Positions 27,742 through 36,119 of a DNA stretch of 64,000 nt are shown here, one piece after another. The stretch is taken from the NCBI GenBank assembly GCA_039105265.1, contig JAPFFF010000002.1, positions 2,356,001 through 2,420,000 on the forward strand, given 5' to 3'. Origin of the DNA: Tritrichomonas musculus (taxonomy: Eukaryota > Parabasalia > Tritrichomonadida > Tritrichomonadidae). Each line of letters starts with the position of its first letter. Within the stretch, counting starts at the first letter, position 1. The notes under the pieces are model-generated. The model was not told where the DNA came from and ran no database searches. It saw nothing but the letters and a program-made list of their open reading frames with translations. Position numbers and translations under genes: made by a program.

Positions 27742-28122
27742 ATGAAAGTAATTAATGAAGTACAAGAAGAAACAAAATCTTTTAAATCTATTATTGAGTT
27801 CGATGCTTACTATCGTGATCACAAAGAAGAAATGGAGAAACAAACTACACAACTCTTGAATAAGCTTTACAAGATTGAAGTACCTGATGGAAGTGTCTAT
27901 AGAATCACTAAGAAAAATTGTAACAAAGTTGATGGTAAAATTAAAGGTGGTGAAGTATGTTTGAAGAAAGTAACTGTTCAGAAAGACGATGAACAACCTT
28001 TATGGGAAATCGCTATCGAGTCTGTCAAAGCTGATATTGCAAGTATGAAAGCAAAGATAGAGGAAATAAAGAATGCTGTAAATGCTGTTGTTAAAGTAAT
28101 TAATGAACTACAAAAATATTGA
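27742..28122 (+). CDS. Small conserved Maverick protein with C-terminal coiled coil, inner
   Basis: 126 residues, homologous to the outer 103-residue protein at 44234-44545. Shared features are an N-terminal FxxxxEFDAYYRDHKEEM-type helix, a TQLLNKLYKIE strand with YRITK, and a C-terminal heptad helix (IASMKAKIEEIKNAV). Gene order (capsid, small basic protein, this gene) is the same in both elements, which argues for a conserved virion or assembly function. No known family is recognised. Confidence 0.6.
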   Translation: MKVINEVQEETKSFKSIIEFDAYYRDHKEEMEKQTTQLLNKLYKIEVPDGSVYRITKKNCNKVDGKIKGGEVCLKKVTVQKDDEQPLWEIAIESVKADIASMKAKIEEIKNAVNAVVKVINELQKY

Positions 28123-28137
28123 TGAGGTTTTTGGTTA

Positions 28138-28177
28138 AAGTGATGGAGTTAGAAACATCCACTTTTTTACTCCTCAT
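28138..28177 (-). repeat. 40-bp cargo-island repeat, inverted copy
   Basis: Complement of the repeats at 29221-29260 and 29953-29992, with one visible difference. It overlaps the stop of the 28174-29181 gene. With the copy at 29221 it makes that gene look bounded by inverted repeats. Confidence 0.75.
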
Positions 28178-29181
28178 TGTCTATTTACATGATATACGTT
28201 ACGTGTCTTTGTTACCTTCCACTTACCGGTTTCTTCAAGTCTCTCTGTTAATTGCGCAAAGGTAAGTTTTTGTCCGAATTCTTTAATATATCTTTGTTGA
28301 ACATCCTTCAATAAGAACCTATCGATGTTTGGAAAATTGTTTTGCATAAACTTGGCCATATCATAATCAGTTTCGTCAAATTGTCTGTCTAGTTCCTCTT
28401 GCTCTGATCGCATTCTTTCAACTTCACGAAGTGTATAGTCATAGAGTTTTTGTTTGGCTTCGCATCGTGCACAACGTTTATTGGAGTGAGAATTGATGGT
28501 ATAGATTCTAGTATTCAGCTTGTTTATACAGAGTCGCATCTTCATTAACGTGCTATATTCGACATGTAGTTCATTAATCTCGCTGCGCTGGGTATTATGG
28601 CTTTCAATGTCATACCAATAATAAACGAACACATCATAGATACAATTGACATATCGTTCTATAAATTGCTTATATTCTTCAAACGTCTCGCTTTCTAATA
28701 GATCACTCGTATTCATTACAACCTTATCACATTTCTCGTTAACAGCACCATGTTCACAATAATAGCCAATGAATTGTACATTCAACTTTCTTAGGAACTT
28801 CTTGATCTCTGCACTATCGGTTTGTCTAACTGGTATCTCGTCAAACGTTGATTCAATAGGTTTTGTCTGAGAGATTGCATCTAATTTTGGTAAACTCGAT
28901 ATCATTGTAAAGACATCTTTAATATATTTGTTGTTGTGCTCGTTCTTCACATCATAAAAGGATGGATCGTAGTGATCAGTTAGCAAGTCATGCATGATTC
29001 TTCTCTTCGTACTTAATTCCTTTTCGCAACTAACTTTCACAAGAGGTTCAATGGGTGCTCCATATATATCATAGTTCTTTTCAACACATCCATTAACACT
29101 AGCAACAGCATTAGGTATTAGGTTGACAAGGTAGTCACAAGTATTAAAGCCTTGTTCTGGTTGATTGGTTTGGGCAAGCAT
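28174..29181 (-). CDS. Cargo-island protein 1, unknown, Cys-pair containing
   Basis: 335 residues, mostly charged helices. A KRCARCEAKQKLYDY block offers one CxxC pair. The C-terminus (RYIKEFGQKLTFAQLTERLE, then GKWKVTKTRNVYHV) reads like a winged-helix DNA-binding fold, which is an inference. No counterpart exists in the outer or third element. Matching 40-bp repeats lie immediately upstream and, inverted, at its 3' end. It might be a regulator or replication accessory carried as cargo. Confidence 0.55.
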   Translation of the reverse strand: MLAQTNQPEQGFNTCDYLVNLIPNAVASVNGCVEKNYDIYGAPIEPLVKVSCEKELSTKRRIMHDLLTDHYDPSFYDVKNEHNNKYIKDVFTMISSLPKLDAISQTKPIESTFDEIPVRQTDSAEIKKFLRKLNVQFIGYYCEHGAVNEKCDKVVMNTSDLLESETFEEYKQFIERYVNCIYDVFVYYWYDIESHNTQRSEINELHVEYSTLMKMRLCINKLNTRIYTINSHSNKRCARCEAKQKLYDYTLREVERMRSEQEELDRQFDETDYDMAKFMQNNFPNIDRFLLKDVQQRYIKEFGQKLTFAQLTERLEETGKWKVTKTRNVYHVNRQ

Positions 29182-29220
29182 ATTTATGTAAAATCAAATT
29201 AAAAAATTATGAAAAAATAA

Positions 29221-29260
29221 ATGAGGTGTAAAAAAGTGGATGTTTCTAACTCCATCACTT
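29221..29260 (+). repeat. 40-bp cargo-island repeat, copy 2
   Basis: Begins ATGAGGTGTAAAAAAGTGG. It lies about 40-80 nt upstream of the start of cargo gene 1 and after the HNH gene. The unit contains an imperfect palindrome (AAGTGATGG against CATCCACTT), as an operator might. The AT-rich run just before it is also shared with copy 3. Confidence 0.8.
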
Positions 29261-29307
29261 TTGGTGTTATTTTCAGAAATTAGACACAAAAAATATCAAT
29301 AACTTTT

Positions 29308-29910
29308 TTAGTCAAGAGAATGCTGGTGTTTAAACTTGGTAATGTATGCACCAACTTTCTTATTATTGATGTCTTTCATAGCAATGAATTGCTTATTACT
29401 TTTAGTAGTATTAATGTGCATGATCCTATAGAGTTTATCAGTTATCTTACTGTAAAAGATATCTTTATTGTTTTCGTCATCATGATAATAATAATATCTA
29501 TTTTCCTCAAATTCGTGGTGCTCTGTACGAGTTTCATAAAACAGAACCTTTATTGCTTCGTCAGGTATATCATCAACAAATTCGTATTGGACTCCTTTAT
29601 AAGATGATTTATTAAATTGATTTTCTGAGTTAGAAACCCACCTAATGTTTTCGATTCTATTATCGGTTCTATCATGATTAATATGGTCAACAAAAGGAAG
29701 GCTATCAGGATTGTCAATAAATTGTTGAGCTATAATTCTATGCTTATAATATGGTTTCGCATTAAGAGCAACTTGTATATATCCATCATTTTTAACAGAC
29801 TCACTACAAACATGATGATTGTCTTTCCTTCTAATGGTATGAGGGTATGTTGTCAATATTTCATAAGCATCGTAATTGACAAGTGTAACAAATTCTGATA
29901 TTTCTGTCAT
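29308..29910 (-). CDS. HNH homing-type endonuclease, cargo of the inner Maverick
   Basis: 200 residues with a standard HNH signature: YYKHRIIAQQFIDNP (first His ~57) followed by FVDHINHDRTDNRIENIRWV (His ~76, Asn ~78, Asn ~88), then the SNSENQFNKSS tail typical of phage and intron HNH enzymes. These cut DNA and often promote their own spread. It lies between direct copies of a 40-bp repeat, facing left. It has no counterpart in the other elements here, so it was probably gained as a cassette. Confidence 0.8.
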   Translation of the reverse strand: MTEISEFVTLVNYDAYEILTTYPHTIRRKDNHHVCSESVKNDGYIQVALNAKPYYKHRIIAQQFIDNPDSLPFVDHINHDRTDNRIENIRWVSNSENQFNKSSYKGVQYEFVDDIPDEAIKVLFYETRTEHHEFEENRYYYYHDDENNKDIFYSKITDKLYRIMHINTTKSNKQFIAMKDINNKKVGAYITKFKHQHSLD

Positions 29911-29952
29911 TTGTATTTTGTGTAAATATTAAATAAAAATTATGAAAAATAA

Positions 29953-29992
29953 ATGAGGTGTAAAAAAGTGGATGTTTCTAACTCCATCACTT
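29953..29992 (+). repeat. 40-bp cargo-island repeat, copy 3
   Basis: Identical over the core to copy 2, and located about 40-80 nt upstream of the HNH gene start. The shared context extends left through ATTATGAAAAATAA. Confidence 0.8.
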
Positions 29993-30004
29993 ATGGAGTC
30001 ACTT

Positions 30005-30238
30005 TTAGAAATTGTTCATCGAAATTGTTGAATGGTTTAGTGTAAGCAAATGATAATTCAGTGGCTTTGTTGTTTTTGCTGGTGGTTCATGATTAATATT
30101 ACCTTTCTCCTCATACTTCTTAACCGTTGGCTGTGAATTAATTCTTGTCCTTTCTTTTTGTTGTTTGAGTCTCTGTTTGTCAAAATGATTTTGATGTTTG
30201 TCATCATGTAAGGTTCTCCTTTGTTCATAATTACTCAT
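30005..30238 (-). CDS. Small Lys/His/Gln-rich inner-Maverick protein
   Basis: About 77 residues from MSNYEQRRTLHDDKHQ, highly charged, with low-complexity KQRLKQQKERTRI. The longer frame to 30301 would run into the divergent neighbour, whose start is only 15 bp away, so the shorter start is chosen. No family is recognised. Confidence 0.4.
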   Translation of the reverse strand: MSNYEQRRTLHDDKHQNHFDKQRLKQQKERTRINSQPTVKKYEEKGNINHEPPAKTTKPLNYHLLTLNHSTISMNNF

Positions 30239-30253
30239 TTTAATAGTAAGTAA

Positions 30254-30487
30254 ATGACAGATTTGAACGAATATAAGAAGGAAATACCTCAATTGAAGCA
30301 AATAAAGCGATCATTGAAAGAAAGAGTATATGAAACCAAGCAGCATCTTAATAATGTAAAAACAGGAATGTTGGGTTCAAATGGATTAGCCATTAGAGAA
30401 AGCCTTATAGAAGACATCAATTCATTGAAAGAAAAAGTAGCCAAACTTGAAACTGAACTAAGAGAACTAACCAATAATGAACAATAG
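30254..30487 (+). CDS. Small coiled-coil protein, inner Maverick
   Basis: 77 residues, almost wholly heptad helix (LKQIKRSLKERVYETKQHL; IEDINSLKEKVAKLETELRE). Start context AGTAAATG. It directly precedes the conserved ARILSSE protein. A broken gene of similar character lies in the outer element at 36910-37077, also beside that element's ARILSSE gene. A structural or assembly role is possible. Confidence 0.5.
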   Translation: MTDLNEYKKEIPQLKQIKRSLKERVYETKQHLNNVKTGMLGSNGLAIRESLIEDINSLKEKVAKLETELRELTNNEQ

Positions 30488-30506
30488 ATGTTTTACTCAC
30501 ATTGAA

Positions 30507-31064
30507 ATGTCAAACGTATTGCATAAAGCAAGAATCTTATCAAGTGAAAACGATAGTAGTTGTAAACAAGAACAAAACACTAATGTGAATATAAAAATAA
30601 AACCACCACAGTACCCTAATGTTCCTCCTTTACAGACTTACGCAAGTGTACAACCTCAAGAAAGAAACATAAATTTTACTCCAATTGGGGAGAGTGTTCA
30701 ATCTCCATTACAACCACAAATAAGTCTTCTTACAAACGAACTTGAGAACATGGAAATCAAAAACAAATTCCTTGAAACATTGTTAAACATTTATGAACTT
30801 AATCCCCTTAGAGTTAACAACTATCTTGTTTGTCATAGTAATTCACTGATGGAACTAATAAAAATTTTAACAAGAGCAGACAAAGTCGAGCTGGTCATAG
30901 ATGAAGAAGAAGGTTGTACAGGCTGCTTATCAAATACAAAGTACATGAAAATACAACGAATATTAGTTACCAAAGATAATAAAGCATTAGATTTAACAAT
31001 ATGTTTTAATGATATTTATAGTCAGTTAGTAAGATACGGAATTTCAACTAAAATGTGTATCTAA
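30507..31064 (+). CDS. Conserved Maverick ARILSSE protein, inner
   Basis: About 185 residues from MSNVLHKARILSSE. Homologous to the outer protein at 36209-36865: a short N-terminal motif ARILSSE followed by KQEQNTNVNIKI, a variable Pro/Gln linker, and a conserved C-terminal ~100 residues (FLETLLNIYELNPLRVNNYLV; GCTGC; ILVTKD; FNDIYSQLVRYGIS). The N-terminal tag looks like a peptide that docks or is processed. No named family. It is followed by TATTTTTG (31077-31084) and the ATPase gene. The in-frame ATG at 30477 is rejected because the conserved N-terminus begins later. Confidence 0.6.
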   Translation: MSNVLHKARILSSENDSSCKQEQNTNVNIKIKPPQYPNVPPLQTYASVQPQERNINFTPIGESVQSPLQPQISLLTNELENMEIKNKFLETLLNIYELNPLRVNNYLVCHSNSLMELIKILTRADKVELVIDEEEGCTGCLSNTKYMKIQRILVTKDNKALDLTICFNDIYSQLVRYGISTKMCI

Positions 31065-31126
31065 AAAGCAGATCTATATTTTTGTTTTCCACTACACTAA
31101 AGTAATACAATTCTGATGAGAATGAA

Positions 31127-31984
31127 ATGAAACCAACACAATTCTATTATCGTTCTGATTCTAGTGATTATGAAGATGATGTAATAATGATGCCACAGCC
31201 TTTTAATATTGATGCTGCTATGTCTGCTGCATATAAACGTAATGAAGGAAAAATAATGTCTGAATCAATACGGCCAATTGCTGTTGATATCTATTCATGG
31301 TATAATTCTCTCAATATTCTGGTTGGTCCTCAAGGTAAAGGAAAGACACATGTAATGCTACGTGACATCATTCAAATATCTCGTTTACCTAAAGAAAACA
31401 GCTTTCATTTAATAGTTTATATCAGCAAGAATGGTAGTATTAATGATTCTACTTTTGAAGCACAGCAAGAATTGATTCAATTACCTATTCATGTTGTTTC
31501 TGATGCAAATGCTGAAAAATATTTGAAAGAACTTGATTTGTGGAAAGAATTGTATGATCGGTATAGTACAACTCCACGAATAACAATAGATAATAACAAA
31601 CTTCAACAAATGTTTGATTTCCTACGTATTAACAAACTCGGTAAACCAAATCAACCATTGAACACTATCATTCTTTGTGAAGATTTTGTTAGGAGTAAGC
31701 TATTGAAATCATCATATTTTACCAACTATATTACACAACTACGTCATAAACATTCAATAGTTTACATAAATGTACAATTCTTCAAGTCAATACCAACTGA
31801 CTACAAAAATAATGCAACAACTTTCTTCATCTTCTCTGGGTTCTCTCGCCAAAAGATGCAATATATTTATCAACAAGTTCCAATGCCAGTTGAATTTGAA
31901 GAATTATGGCATTATTACATGAAGATGAGGAATCATGACTTTATTATGATCAATGTTCGTACAAGTAATATTAGCTTTATATAA
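31127..31984 (+). CDS. Genome-packaging ATPase (FtsK/HerA type), inner Maverick
   Basis: 285 residues. Walker A is GPQGKGKT (67-74) after the strand SLNILV; Walker B is IILCED (181-186). The region between has VYISKNGSINDSTF, nearly identical in the third element. The compact size is typical of Polinton packaging ATPases, which pump DNA into capsids. It overlaps the convergent 31977 gene by 8 bp. It looks whole. Confidence 0.85.
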   Translation: MKPTQFYYRSDSSDYEDDVIMMPQPFNIDAAMSAAYKRNEGKIMSESIRPIAVDIYSWYNSLNILVGPQGKGKTHVMLRDIIQISRLPKENSFHLIVYISKNGSINDSTFEAQQELIQLPIHVVSDANAEKYLKELDLWKELYDRYSTTPRITIDNNKLQQMFDFLRINKLGKPNQPLNTIILCEDFVRSKLLKSSYFTNYITQLRHKHSIVYINVQFFKSIPTDYKNNATTFFIFSGFSRQKMQYIYQQVPMPVEFEELWHYYMKMRNHDFIMINVRTSNISFI

Positions 31985-32426
31985 TTAAATCTTGATGCTT
32001 TCCTACAAATAATTCTGGTTCAGGTACATTATATTTTTGTCTTAGTTCTTTAATTTTGTTTCTTGTAGACATACTTGTTCTCTCTAAACTGTAATTATAA
32101 TAATCATTTCCTTTGTATTCTTGTGGTTCTGTATTACCATTTATGAAGAATTCTTGGGTCTTCATCGAAAGCCTTCTTCGTAAGTTTGTGGTAATTGTTA
32201 TGTTCTCTAATCCTATTTCTGTGATCTTATCAGGATAAATCGTCATAGTTTCACTAATATTGTTCTTAAGACTTATGTACAATACTTTTGCACGAAAACT
32301 GTTTGTATTCATCATTAGAGGAAACTTTTCACATAATATTGAGAAATCACAATTACGATATTTTTCTGGCTCCGGTAATACAGAAATGAGGGTGTTTATA
32401 TAATCATAGACCTTTGGTGCTTTCAT
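31977..32426 (-). CDS. Conserved small Maverick protein next to the ATPase, inner
   Basis: About 149 residues from MKAPKVYDYINTLISVLPEP. Homologous to the third element's 60960-61418 gene: YDYINTLISVLPEPEKYRNCDF against YEYINSLISLLPNPDNFKICDF, TTNLRRRLSMKTQEFFINGNTE against TSNLRRRINTNSQEFFVNGNTE, and PEPELFVGKHQ against PEPQVFKGNHQ. In both elements it is convergent with the ATPase gene. It lies just inside the right terminal repeat. Function unknown; not seen in the outer element. Confidence 0.65.
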   Translation of the reverse strand: MKAPKVYDYINTLISVLPEPEKYRNCDFSILCEKFPLMMNTNSFRAKVLYISLKNNISETMTIYPDKITEIGLENITITTNLRRRLSMKTQEFFINGNTEPQEYKGNDYYNYSLERTSMSTRNKIKELRQKYNVPEPELFVGKHQDLII

Positions 32427-32480
32427 GTTTTGTGAAATGTGAATAAAAAATAAATACAAAAATAATAATCGCTTTTTTAA

Positions 32481-32879
32481 TTAAATTTCCTGTACCTTAT
32501 CAGTGTTTGGATTGAATTCATTCATACATTTCTTTCCTTCATCAGTGCATTGGAAGAATTCCCATACCTCATCGTAAAACTTCTTTGGAAAGTGATAAGG
32601 CATGCCATAATCATTGTAATCACCAGTAAGCTCATCAATATAGTAATCAAATATTTCTCCATACTCACGAAAAGCAGCATTTTCATCATGAAAAGATATG
32701 TATAAGTGATGCTGATTTCTGAATATATCCATTTGTGCGTCTACAATAAAGGGTTCAACAACATCAATAGCATCACGGTCACCATCAATGACTTTATCAC
32801 AAATGTCAGCAAAAAGGTTATACATATCTGATCCATATGTACGGAGTTGTTTAGCAGCATAATTAGCGAAGGCTTCCAT
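32481..32879 (-). CDS. Terminal-repeat protein 2, acidic (right copy)
   Basis: Exact mirrored copy of the gene at 12325-12723, with the same 132-residue product from MEAFANYAAK. See that entry for its features. Identity with the left copy indicates very recent common origin or ongoing conversion of the two ends. Confidence 0.6.
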   Translation of the reverse strand: MEAFANYAAKQLRTYGSDMYNLFADICDKVIDGDRDAIDVVEPFIVDAQMDIFRNQHHLYISFHDENAAFREYGEIFDYYIDELTGDYNDYGMPYHFPKKFYDEVWEFFQCTDEGKKCMNEFNPNTDKVQEI

Positions 32880-33155
32880 TATATGTAGTGGAAATAAAAA
32901 ATAAAAAATTTTTAAAAAAATATAATTTTTGAAAAATTGTAAAAACTTAGTTATCCTATCAAAACATAATGAGTTGATAAAGGGTTCCAGAAAATTATTC
33001 AAATGTATAGGTTGGTAATGGAAACACGGGTAAAAACAATAACAAGTACACATACCTGATTTTTTATACCTGAGCTTGTTGGCTTGCAAGGTATGCTGGG
33101 CAAGGTACGAGTAAAATTATTAGATGGTCATAATACAAAAATAATAATTGCTTTT

Positions 33156-33848
33156 TTAATTAAATTCTCTATCAAGTTCCTCTGTGAAGTAAGTATGAAC
33201 TTGTCCTAAATGTGGACGACTATGATAGAATTTCCAATCATTATAAACAACTTGGAAGGTTCGTCCTTTATATTCATAAGTGAGTTTTGATTTTTGATTC
33301 TGGTATTGTGATAATAGTTTACAACCTTCTTGTGCAAACAACTGTGCTATATGCTCATGTGTATATCTTATGCATTTTGCTTTATGTGGTCTTGCTCCTG
33401 CTTTCCAATTCGCTGGTGTTACTCTGTAATCAAAATTGTTATATGTATAGTGTACATGTTTACCAGAACCTTCATATTTGGAAGTCAGTATACAATCTTC
33501 TTGTTTCATAGATTCTTGTAATTCGTTTTCATATGCTTGTCTTTGTTTTTCTAATCTTTGTTCTTTTGTCTCTGTTAGTATTATGTTATTTTTACGCATA
33601 TAACCATAGTCTTTTGGGTATAATTTATTTGGATTTCTTACAAATCTTCCTAGTGTTGTGTACATTATTCTACTAGGGTCGTCATTACGATAGAATGTTA
33701 AAGTATTTTCTAAATAGCCGTTCTTAGGAAATCGTAGTATAGTACAATTGTTCTCTTGAAAATATTCATTAATTTGTTCATTTGTGTAATTACCATCTAT
33801 TTGTTGATTTGAAGAAATAATGGTGCTAATAGTAGTTTGTGTGGTCAT
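33156..33848 (-). CDS. Terminal-repeat protein 1, three tandem modules (right copy)
   Basis: Exact mirrored copy of 11356-12048, 230 residues, with the same Inr-like upstream context. Both copies point inward. The 151-bp modules are mirrored too, at 32957-33107 and 33909-34059. Confidence 0.65.
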   Translation of the reverse strand: MTTQTTISTIISSNQQIDGNYTNEQINEYFQENNCTILRFPKNGYLENTLTFYRNDDPSRIMYTTLGRFVRNPNKLYPKDYGYMRKNNIILTETKEQRLEKQRQAYENELQESMKQEDCILTSKYEGSGKHVHYTYNNFDYRVTPANWKAGARPHKAKCIRYTHEHIAQLFAQEGCKLLSQYQNQKSKLTYEYKGRTFQVVYNDWKFYHSRPHLGQVHTYFTEELDREFN

Positions 33849-34104
33849 GTTTAGTACTGTATAAAATGAAAAATAAAAATAAAAATAATTTTGCAAATCT
33901 ATCTAGCGTATCAAAACATAATGAGTTGATAAAGGGTTCCAGAAAATTATTCAAATGTATAGGTTGGTAATGAAAACACGACTAAAAACAATAACAAGTA
34001 AACATACCTGATTTTTTATACCTGAGCTTGTTGGCTTGCAAGGTATGCTGGGCAAGGTATTCCAGTAGTTAATAGGTGGTCACGTCGCACAGACCATTAC
34101 TACT

Positions 34105-35088
34105 TACGAAGCAGCAGTCATCTAATTCTTTACGTTGGACTTGTTTGTTACCTTTTGTTGCAACCACTACTGAATCGAATATCTGTAATCTCTTTAGGTA
34201 CTCTACGATTATCTTTGGTGTATCCGGTGTGGTTAGATAATGGAAGAATCCAGGTTCTTTATTCTTTTTCATTTCTCCTTGGTATCTGATTGGTACTATA
34301 CCGACTCTAGTGAATATCGACCAAGAAGCAATAAGGTCATCAGGTCCTGGGTCTGAAACGATATCGGGAGAGATTTCATCATCGATTTGATATACAAAGC
34401 TTTCTTCGGTTAATTTACGGACCAGTTCTTGCAAGTGTTCAGGTGTAAGTGGTATAGCCTTAGGTTGCATAGTGTTATTGACCTGAAAGAGCAAAACGAA
34501 ACGGTTCATATCTTCTTGCAGTGGTCTTATTGCTTCATCGAAGAACTGTCTGAGTCGTGGGAAGAGTAATTTACGGCCGCGTAATGTGAATTGTTCGAAG
34601 TCAACAAACCAGTCGGTTGGGTTATCATATAGTCTCTGCATTGTAGCTTCAACGAGTTCTGCTTGACCATCGTTAAGTTCATTTTGTTGTTGCCTCCATT
34701 CAGCATAGTTTCTAGGTCGTTGATGGAACTGTGATAATTTCTTATCGATAGCATCAAATGGGTCTTCAGGTATTAGATATGGTAAACGGTATTCCAACAA
34801 TACTGTATCGCTCCATCTTCTTTCGAGTCTTTTCTGTTCTTCTCTGATTGGTCTGTAGTATGCTCTGGCGAAATTAATGATTTGATTGAAGTTGTTACGG
34901 TCTCCGGTATAGTTGGTCTGGTTCAACATTGGTACGATTTCATCTTGCCATAAGTATCTTGCTAGTCTTGCGTTACGGTGGTCATAAAGGTCAAATGCGT
35001 CTTGCCATTGTGCTACTGTTGTTCTGTCACCATTGAAAGCGTTATAGATTTTTACGAGTTGCTTGAGAGTGAAGTTTGGCTGAGTCAT
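34105..35088 (-). pseudogene. Outer Maverick DNA polymerase gene, piece right of the inner element
   Basis: The start-proximal part of the outer polymerase gene, separated from 8451-11093 by the inner Maverick. It begins MTQPNFTLKQLVKIYNAFNG. The helical, Arg-rich sequence has no named domain I recognise. Polintons often have a poorly conserved N-terminal region before the exonuclease domain, where a terminal protein function has been suggested; that is a family-level remark and not shown here. Confidence 0.7.
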
Positions 35089-35900
35089 CTATTTTACCCA
35101 AAAAAAAATTTTGTTTTTATTTACATTCGAGATATTGCGTTTTTTCTCGGCATCCCTCACGAACATTCATATATTACTTCTTAGCAATCTATCAGTTTCC
35201 ATATACGGAAAATCGCTATTTTTGGCAACAGGCTATTTTTCACTGTTAGTTACCGGAAGTGTTGTAACGAATTTCTAGTGTTTTATCTTAAATGTTATTC
35301 TGCAACAGTTCTATGCTGCAGACAAAACATATAGCATATCTGATTCTCCGTAACGTGTGCTACATAATGGTGAAGGAACGGGCTTTCAATATAGAATACT
35401 TATCGAGATACGATAGGATAAAAATCGAAGCAAAACCAATGGGAAATAACAGTGGAAATGTGATGTGAAAAAATATGGTCTTAACGGTCGCCGGTAAACG
35501 GTCGCCAAAATAAACGGTCGCCGGTAAACGGTCGTCATGGTAGCCGGTCACCTTAACGTACATAATCGTTAAAGTAATAAATATAACCACATTCTTGTCA
35601 ATCGTCTCTTGTCTGGGAGAACCATTCAATTTTCTATACTTGTCTCATACAAGAAAAACCGTTACTGTTTCTATTTTGCCCGTTACTGTTTTTCTTTATC
35701 TGGTTAACATAATAGAGTAATCCGTTATGTATATATTATTGTCCGTTATTGTTTCTATATTGCTCGTTATTGTTCTTCTATATATAGTTAACGTAATAAT
35801 ATTACTAGTTAACATAAACCGAAAAATAGAGATTCATGCAAAGTCGCCGTAGCAAACATATAGTATATTCGGGCGTAGATTCCGAATATCGCATTTATTC
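35089..35900. promoter_or_regulatory. Non-coding control-like region of the outer Maverick with two repeat arrays
   Basis: No supported gene in 812 bp. Array 1 holds AACGGTCGCC at 35483, 35497 and 35513, and a one-base variant at 35527 (spacing 14, 16, 14). Array 2 has CCGTTA at 35659, 35680, 35722 and 35743, and TCGTTA at 35764, mostly followed by TTGTT- or CTGTT-type sequence. TAACGG/CCGTTA matches the general Myb recognition core. This lies upstream of the polymerase gene, so it could be an origin or promoter. An open frame at 35360-35629 follows the repeats and is not believed. Confidence 0.5.
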
Positions 35901-36119
35901 TCACCCAGGATCCTTTGTTGGAGTGTAATAGCCATCCGAGCCAAAATATTCCAGCGCAGGATTCTTTGAGTTATCGAATTTGGGTAACATCTTTGATACT
36001 TGATTGACCAGTGGTATTTTATCTATTATTGATTTCGTTTTATTCCATCCATACTTGAATCCATTAACGAAGTCCTTTGCTGCATCTTTTATCTGCTTGA
36101 ACCAGCTCCCAAAAGCCAT
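35901..36119 (-). CDS. Small MAFGSWFK protein, outer Maverick copy A
   Basis: 72 residues. Starts MAFGSWFKQIKDAAKDFVNG, the same first eight residues as the 93-residue protein at 43761-44042. An amphipathic basic helix is followed by a short polar tail with Pro and Gly. Two related genes in one element suggest duplication of a minor virion or membrane-active protein; the function is inferred. Confidence 0.55.
   Translation of the reverse strand: MAFGSWFKQIKDAAKDFVNGFKYGWNKTKSIIDKIPLVNQVSKMLPKFDNSKNPALEYFGSDGYYTPTKDPG

Larger units (their letters stand above)
11100..34104. mobile_element. Inner Maverick/Polinton nested in the outer one
   Basis: 23,005 bp, beginning AGTAGTAATGGTCTG and ending with its complement. 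It is flanked by a 6-bp target duplication TACGAA (11094-11099, 34105-34110), the size typical of Polintons. The 1,653-bp terminal inverted repeats (11100-12752, 32452-34104) are collinear without visible gaps and encode the same two proteins at each end. It carries polymerase, integrase, capsid, ATPase and fibre genes plus a cargo island. It is broken in about two places, otherwise whole-looking. Near-identical ends and insertion into another Maverick indicate a young element. Confidence 0.93.
32452..34104 (-). repeat. Inner Maverick right terminal inverted repeat (gene-bearing)
   Basis: Mirror image of 11100-12752 with identical gene products. It ends in CATTACTACT next to the TACGAA target duplication at 34105-34110. 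Confidence 0.92.

Noticed and set aside
28174-29181. Adenovirus-type cysteine protease expected in Mavericks
   Set aside because: I could not find a convincing His...Asp/Glu...Cys layout here or in any other reading frame of the window, so no protease is called.
29221-29992. CRISPR-like array from the 40-bp repeats
   Set aside because: Only three copies, one inverted, separated by genes and not by short spacers.
11356-33848. The paired identical genes as independent gene duplications
   Set aside because: Coordinates mirror exactly (constant sum 45204) over 1,653 bp including non-coding parts, so they are parts of terminal inverted repeats.
35360-35629. 89-codon leftward open frame in the outer element's control-like region
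   Set aside because: Its DRLPATV repeats are simply the translated AACGGTCGCC array, and it has no counterpart in the other elements.
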